This document shows positions 58,889 through 64,000 of a stretch of DNA of 64,000 nt, piece after piece. The DNA is from Theropithecus gelada (taxonomy: Eukaryota > Chordata > Mammalia > Primates > Cercopithecidae). How positions within the stretch are numbered: the stretch's first letter is position 1; each line of letters begins with the position of its first letter. Position numbers and translations under genes: made by a program. The DNA lies in contig NC_037670.1 of NCBI RefSeq assembly GCF_003255815.1, forward strand, positions 64,477,376 to 64,541,375. Direction: 5' to 3'. A model generated the notes under the pieces. That model was not told the origin of the DNA, searched no databases, and saw only the letters and a list, made by a program, of their open reading frames with translations.

Positions 58889-59325
58889 CAATGATAGACT
58901 GGATAAAGAAAATGTGGTACATGTACTCCATGGAATACTATGCAGCCATAAAAAAGAACAAGATCATGTCCTTTGCAGGGACATGGATGAAGCTGGAAGC
59001 CATCATCATCAGCAAACTAGTAAAGGAACAGAAAACCAAACACCACAGGTTCTCACTCTTAAGTGAAAGCTGAACGATGAGAACTCATGGACACAGTGAG
59101 GGGAATAACACACACTGGGGCCTGTCGGGGAGTAGGGGGCAAGGGCAGGGAAAGCATTAGGACAAATACCTAATGCATGCAAGGCCTAAAACCTAGATGA
59201 CAGGTTGATAGGTGCAGCAAACCACCATGGCATATGTAGACCGATCTAACAAACCTGCACATTCTGCACATGTATCCTGGAACTTAAAGTAAAATTTTTT
59301 TTAAAAAGTAAAGAAAAAATAATGA
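58889..59325 (+). repeat. 5'-truncated L1PA-type 3' end
   Basis: About 430 bp. ORF2 C-terminal text gives IDWIKKMWYMYSMEYYAAIK and SFAGTWMKLEAIIISKL, followed by a stop at 59073 and a 3' UTR with 'gggcctgtcggggagtaggg' and 'gcattaggacaaatacctaa', ending in a T-interrupted A tail. It is younger-looking than the neighbouring L1. A possible imperfect target site repeat of 'aaaggaaaaaatgat' type flanks it. Confidence 0.9.
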
Positions 59326-60414
59326 CTCCTAAATAGGCTAGAGTTGTTTGGCCATAGGTTTACCAGGCAACAACCACCCATCTCTATTTTAATAGAGATG
59401 TAGTCAAGTTTCAACCTTAGAAAGAAGCTGAGAGTGATCCTCCCTTCCTGTGTGAGTCAGTAGACTCACCTGTGCCTGGCACTGACATGATTAGCTCCCC
59501 GGTGTAAGGAGCATGTAGGGAACATAGAAGCTGTGCCAGCAAGGCACGCAGAAATCACCCTGACATGAGGGAACCTGTACGTTGCTCACGGTGGCTTAGT
59601 TTCTGTGTAACGAGAGCAGCTGAAAGGGAGATGATGTCTCCCAGGGAGGACTTCCCATGAAGCGCTAGGGAGCTCAAACAATGTATTAACTCTGATTTGA
59701 AGACTAGAAGTCGACATGTGAACTCTCACACAGCTCAATATATAAGCCATAGTGTGAGGTTGCTTTTGACATTTAACAATTTTGGACAAAAAAAAAAAAA
59801 AAAAAAAAAGTGTCTCATGCTGGTGTTTTTATTATCTTTTACTCCCAGCAGTGTATTATATTAATTAAAGAAAATATGGTTTTATGTTGGCATAGCCTTA
59901 GAAAGAAAAACAGATTCTAGATTTACAAAGACTTCAATTTGGCTTTTGTATTTAAATGTCTGAGAAAGAAAGCAATTCCTTCCAATATTCCTCTTCAGTG
60001 ACATTATCCTTTAATTAACAAAATGCTTAGGGACATTGCTCTGCCGGGGGACTTTCAGAAGTTTTCTAATACCACTGTGCAATGAAACAAAGACAGTACC
60101 TAAGATGATTTAATTATAGTGGCATATCAGGATAGGAATATAGAAATATATGTATTTCTATAGGATAAATAATATTTTCCAGTGAAAACTAACAAATGAA
60201 ACTACTCACTGTGTATGAGAAGGTAGCAGTTTGTTACACACAGAAGGTATTTTCCACTAAAAAGAACATATTATCAGTTCTAGTTATGCAGTTATGCATT
60301 AACCTTGTTGTTCTTGAAAAGACACGAAAGACATCCTGGATGACAGACGCCACACCACAGGTAGTGTGTTAGTAAACAGGAAGCAAACATCAACAACCAG
60401 CAAATACAAATGCT
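59326..60414. other. ABCA13: ABCA13 intron, single copy
   Basis: No exon or assignable repeat, apart from a pure A run of about 20 at 59789-59809. The text near 59460 has a donor-like 'ggcacaggtgagtct' on the minus strand but no matching open ABC sequence upstream. Confidence 0.45.
59789..59809 (+). repeat. Poly-A homopolymer
   Basis: Run of about 20 A after 'caattttggac'. The sequence before it does not look like an Alu or L1, so it may be a processed-element tail too old to recognise. Confidence 0.85.
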
Positions 60415-60800
60415 TCTCAACTTAGGATGGGGTTACATCCCAATAAACCTATAAACCTATTGTAAATTTAAAATATTGTAGACTTAGGATTGGGTTACAT
60501 CCCAATAAGCCTACTGTAAGTTAAAAGTATTGTAAGTTGAAGATGCTTTTAATACACCTAACCTACCAAGCATCATCACTTAGCCTAGCCTATCTTAAGC
60601 GTGCTCAGAACACTTACATTAGCCTACAGCTAGGCAAAATCAGCTAACATAAAGTCTATTTTATGATTAAGTCCCGAGTATCTCAAGTAATTTAGTAAAT
60701 ACTGCACTGAAAGTGAAAAGAATGATTGTATGGGTACCCAAAGTATGGTATTCACTGAAATGTGTATCAACTTTACACCAGTGTAAAGTTGAGACATCAG
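60415..60800 (-). mobile_element. Tigger-type (TcMar) non-autonomous DNA transposon
   Basis: Contains 'ctcaacttaggatggggtta', 'catcccaataa', 'ctaacctaccaagcatcatc', 'cttagcctagcctatcttaa', 'tcagaacacttacattagcc' and 'gaatgattgtatgggtaccc'. These match a MER44/Tigger7-class consensus read in reverse. A segment of about 60 bp at its left end is duplicated in tandem (60421-60482 and 60483-60540). The family name is tentative. Confidence 0.7.
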
Positions 60801-62089
60801 GGACCATGTGTGCAGAGAAGTGAGCATCTTCAGTGTGAAATTAAGCACACCTCTGCACGTACTGTGTTCTGGGTGCTTCCCATGGAAGCCTGAGGCAGCA
60901 AGCAGCAGGGAAACCCCTCTAATACAGATCTACGTGGGCCCACCGAAGTCAACGCTTGTGGCTAAATACAGATGCTTTCTGCTAGTTTGCACATCCTGCC
61001 CTATCTTAGATATAGCACGGAACAGGCAGCATTTTCTTTCACAGAGTGAGACTTTTTCAGCTAAGAGATACTTTGTTCCAGGGAAGAGAAATTCAAATGA
61101 GAATATAACTATGTAACGGAGAAATGACTCAGTACATGCTGGCATAGAAAACCAGTGGAATATAAGGTAGGCATTCATGTGAAGACTGTGCAGCAGTTCT
61201 GAAAACATTTTGACATGATGTTGTAAATTAAAAAACTGGATGAAATGAATGAAAAATATATATACACACTGTAAATTTGCATTTTGTGTATGTGTACTTG
61301 CAAGCATGTGTACATGCAGACAGATGATTGACCCGTACATACATAGAGGCACAGTTAGATAATTTTTTTTAACTGTTGTCTGCAAGAATAAAAATCACTT
61401 TGATGTAAAATTAGAGAGGATTTTCTTTCACTGTTTTCCTATGTTAGTATTGTTAAATTGTCATTTAATTTTAAATGGGAGAAAATTAAATTGTCAACTA
61501 GTTGCTAGTTGGTGAGGTTATGATTCAAACTACTCTAATTTGTGATTCATATTAGTCTAAAGGAAGATGAAACCTTTAAAAACAATAAATGAGTTCCATG
61601 TCTTTTCGTATATATTAGTAATGCATTGGTTTTTATGAAGCACAGTAATTTATACATAATTTTTTAAGTGTTATATACATAATACTTAGAATTTTGATGG
61701 TGTCATAGCACTTCATAGTTATTGTTCACATGAATTCTATGATGGGGTCACTTAAGAAATGAGAAAACCAAAGGAAAAAACAGTTTATCCCAGTTGCATA
61801 TATTAAAATGGAGCAAACTCAAAAAATGTTAGTTTGAAATGTGAAGAGAAAGGCTTTTGTCTTAAGAGTTTATGTCCTGTTTATTATTTAATTGATAATC
61901 TAACATATGATCATAGCACAAGATTTGGAAAGTACAGGAAGGATTAAGAAAAAATAAAACTTACCTATAATTATATATCTAGATATAACAACTATTGACA
62001 ACTATTAAGGCATTTTGATTCATTATGTTCTTTAATTTTACTGTATTCTGTTTATATTCTTGCTGTCAAGAAGTTGGTCTTTGGTCTAA
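60801..62089. other. ABCA13: ABCA13 intron, mostly single copy
   Basis: No exon was recognised. A 151-codon minus-strand ORF (60930-61385) has no ABC-type motif and no clear splice support. Text at 61900-62030 weakly resembles an ancient LINE but cannot be assigned. Confidence 0.4.
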
Positions 62090-62315
62090 TTCATCACTGC
62101 CAAATTAAACTTTCTGTAACAATGAAAATGTTTTGTATCTGTGCTGTCTGAAACAGAAGGTTCTTGTACTCTTGAAATGTTGCTAGTGGCTGCTGAGAAA
62201 AAAAATTATAATTTGATTTGATTTTAACATATTTACATTTAATTTTAAATGCTACAAGTGGCTAGTGGGGCTATTATTGTGAACAGGTGCAGGTGTATTT
62301 TTTACTGTGTGGTGA
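62090..62315. repeat. hAT-type (Charlie-group) non-autonomous DNA transposon
   Basis: Landmarks 'actttctgtaacaatgaaaa', 'tgttttgtatctgtgctgtc', 'cttgaaatgttgctagtggc' and 'taaatgctacaagtggctag' fit the short hAT element whose consensus contains 'atgttctatatctgcgctgt' and 'acttgaaatgtggctagtg'. It is diverged and the ends are not defined. Confidence 0.55.
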
Positions 62316-63620
62316 CCTGCCATCTTGTTTCTTTTAAGAGTTGGTTTTTGGAATTCTTAGTTTCAACACAAAGTGCCTACGTATGAATGTCTTATTTATT
62401 GTACTCAATAACTGTAATGTTTCTTCAATTGAAGGAATCAACTGTCTTAGTACTAGAAAATCCTCACCTATTATTTCTTCAAATGGTGCCTCTCTCCCAT
62501 TGTCTCTATTCTTTTGTTCAGAAATCTAATTAGATTTATATTAGACCTCTTCTATCCTCCATATTTTACATAATTTGATTTTCATATTTTTATTAGCAGT
62601 ACATCATTTGTTTTTAACCCAACCATTGTTTTTCTTTTTAATAGCCATAGTTTTTAATCTTAGTACATTTTTTTTCCAAATCTATTCTCTCTCATAATAT
62701 CATGGTACTTCTTACATTTTCTTTGTGATTGTAGTTCTTCTACATTACATTCTTTGTTCTCCTTTTTGTTATAGCCATTAATATATATAGTAGATAGTTG
62801 TCTTGTGTGTTCTGTAATGTTTGTTTAGGCACTCCACTTTAATGGGGTCTTTAAAAAAATGATATATGAGCTGTGAGACCATCCTTGCAAAGATTTGTAT
62901 TTTCTTCTTAAAAGTGCCCATGGGTACCATCAAACTGGGGTCAATGTTCATGTTATATTCTTGGGTAGGGGGAGTTGTGGTTCTCAGATCATAGGTAGTT
63001 AAATTTAAACTCTCACAATTCTAGGAGTTTAAGTGCTAGGGTATAAGCTCAGATTTTCAAACTTCTAGGGGAGTTTTTTTTTTCTTTTCACCTCTAATCC
63101 TAGACAGAAATCAATGTTTTCCTATTATCTTTCTATGCCAGTAGAAGGACTTTTCTAGATCCTACACTTTCAGTAAGGATGCAGCCAGCCTTTCAACGAT
63201 GCTAGCTTTATTCAGAGTTTCAGTTCAATGCTTCTCCTCATGCAGAGCTGCAGTCATAGCTCTTGCACCATCAGGGACATTAAAACCTATGCCTCCCAAT
63301 CAGAAATCTGCGTATGCTTTGCCCCTTTCTTAGGCAGCAACACAAGCAATTACTCTGGAATGAAAGTGGGAAAACTGATTTTCCTCTGCTTTCACACCAC
63401 AACAATCAACACAAAACTTCTGTGACCAAATGTATGGGGATTTCTCTCCACCAACAATCAAGCAATCATTTCTGCAGCAGACACAAGCTGAGCGTTCTCT
63501 AGTTCAGTTCCATTCTGACCCTATCTGCCTGCAGACATCACCAGACCCCACAAGCTGAGGGCTCAGTCCCCAAGACCGCTCCCTTTCAGATGCCAGTCAC
63601 AAGCCTCAGATTGTTTTACC
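62316..63620. other. ABCA13: ABCA13 intron, AT-rich, unassigned
   Basis: T-rich tracts at 62520-62770 look like very old reversed L1, but I cannot confirm it. 63180-63600 is less AT-rich and may be the outer part of the LTR that follows. No exon was found. Confidence 0.4.
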
Positions 63621-64000
63621 TGAGCTTCTGACCTTTTGGGATCAGCCAGGGATCCTATGACCCTCATCTTGGGTTTGATTAATTTGCTGGAATGGCTCAC
63701 AGAACTCAAGGAAGCACTTATTTGCATTTACCAGTTAATTACAAAGACTATTACAAAAGACAGAAATGAAAAGGTATATAAGGCAAAGCATGTGGGAAGG
63801 GGTATGGAGCTTCCATCCTTCTCTGGGAACCACCTTCCAGGAACTATCATGTGTTCAGCTATCCAGAAACTCCCTGAACCCAGTCACCAGGGGATTTTAC
63901 AGAAGCTTTTACAGAGGCATGGTTGAATAAATCGTTGGTCATTTGTGATCTACTTAACCTTCAGCCCCTCATGGTCCCCTGAGATTGAGGGGTGCGGCTG
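63621..64000 (+). repeat. ERVL-type LTR (MLT2/MER21-like), cut by window end
   Basis: Contains 'ctggaatggctcacagaact', 'tttaccagttaattacaaag', 'gaaggggtatggagcttcca', 'ttacagaggcatggttgaat', 'aaatcgttggtcatttgtga' and 'aaccttcagcccctcatggt'. This is the order of an ERVL-class LTR. The element continues past the window. No viral coding region is present in the window. Confidence 0.65.

Noticed and set aside
60930..61385. 151-codon minus-strand ORF
   Set aside because: The translation has no known motif. It overlaps a plus-strand ORF of similar quality, and there is no Walker A or other ABCA text, so it is not the missing upstream exon.
1..64000. tRNA, rRNA or other classical RNA genes
   Set aside because: I saw no cloverleaf-forming tRNA, no rRNA similarity and no U6/7SK/Y-RNA-like block. 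Alu Pol III boxes are explained by the Alus themselves.

Overview
The window is primate nuclear DNA, most likely human or a close catarrhine relative. It contains Alu repeats including one AluY-like copy, L1PA-type LINE-1 elements, MaLR LTRs, MIR and Tigger/MADE1-type DNA transposons, and spliced exons in a sea of non-coding sequence. It is AT-rich and more than half interspersed repeat by eye. There is no sign of bacterial or viral gene organisation.

The only protein-coding gene I can support is on the minus strand: three consecutive internal exons of an ABCA-subfamily transporter, recognised as ABCA13. In transcription order they lie at 30135-29985 (151 nt), 23166-23032 (135 nt) and 15614-15511 (104 nt). 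They join in phase and encode 129 complete codons of one nucleotide-binding domain, covering the Q-loop, the ABC signature, Walker B, the D-loop and the H-loop histidine. The two complete introns are 6,818 and 7,417 bp. The Walker A exon should lie beyond position 64000 and the exon after the H-loop before position 1, so the window is a slice of one very large gene.

Layout. 1-600: MaLR LTR and internal remnant. 600-3108: unassigned sequence with one Alu, a pure 19-base G run and a minus-strand MaLR LTR. 3109-9578: a full-length but dead L1PA element with a 14-bp target site duplication. 9593-13980: older L1 remnants broken by a hAT-like piece and an AluY. 13981-15860: single-copy intron, a MIR and the third exon. 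15860-20917: old L1 carrying microsatellites and an MLT1-like LTR. 20918-30770: mostly single-copy intron with two exons, MIRs and an L1 tail. 30770-34190: old minus-strand L1, then a Tigger/MER2-like element. 36286-42480: MaLR LTR, Alus and several nested old L1s. 42490-48120: mostly single-copy intron with CA and TA repeats. 48125-57253: an L1 3' end followed by a near-full-length older L1 that hosts an Alu and a MADE1 hairpin. 57264-64000: single-copy DNA with an L1PA 3' end, a Tigger-like element, a hAT-like element and an ERVL-type LTR at the edge.

Most large L1 copies are antisense to the gene. I found no new multi-gene system. The points most worth checking are the L1PA element (internal ORF1 duplication, altered catalytic motif, antisense-promoter geometry), the MADE1 hairpin of the miR-548 class, and one possible in-frame cryptic exon between the first two ABCA13 exons.
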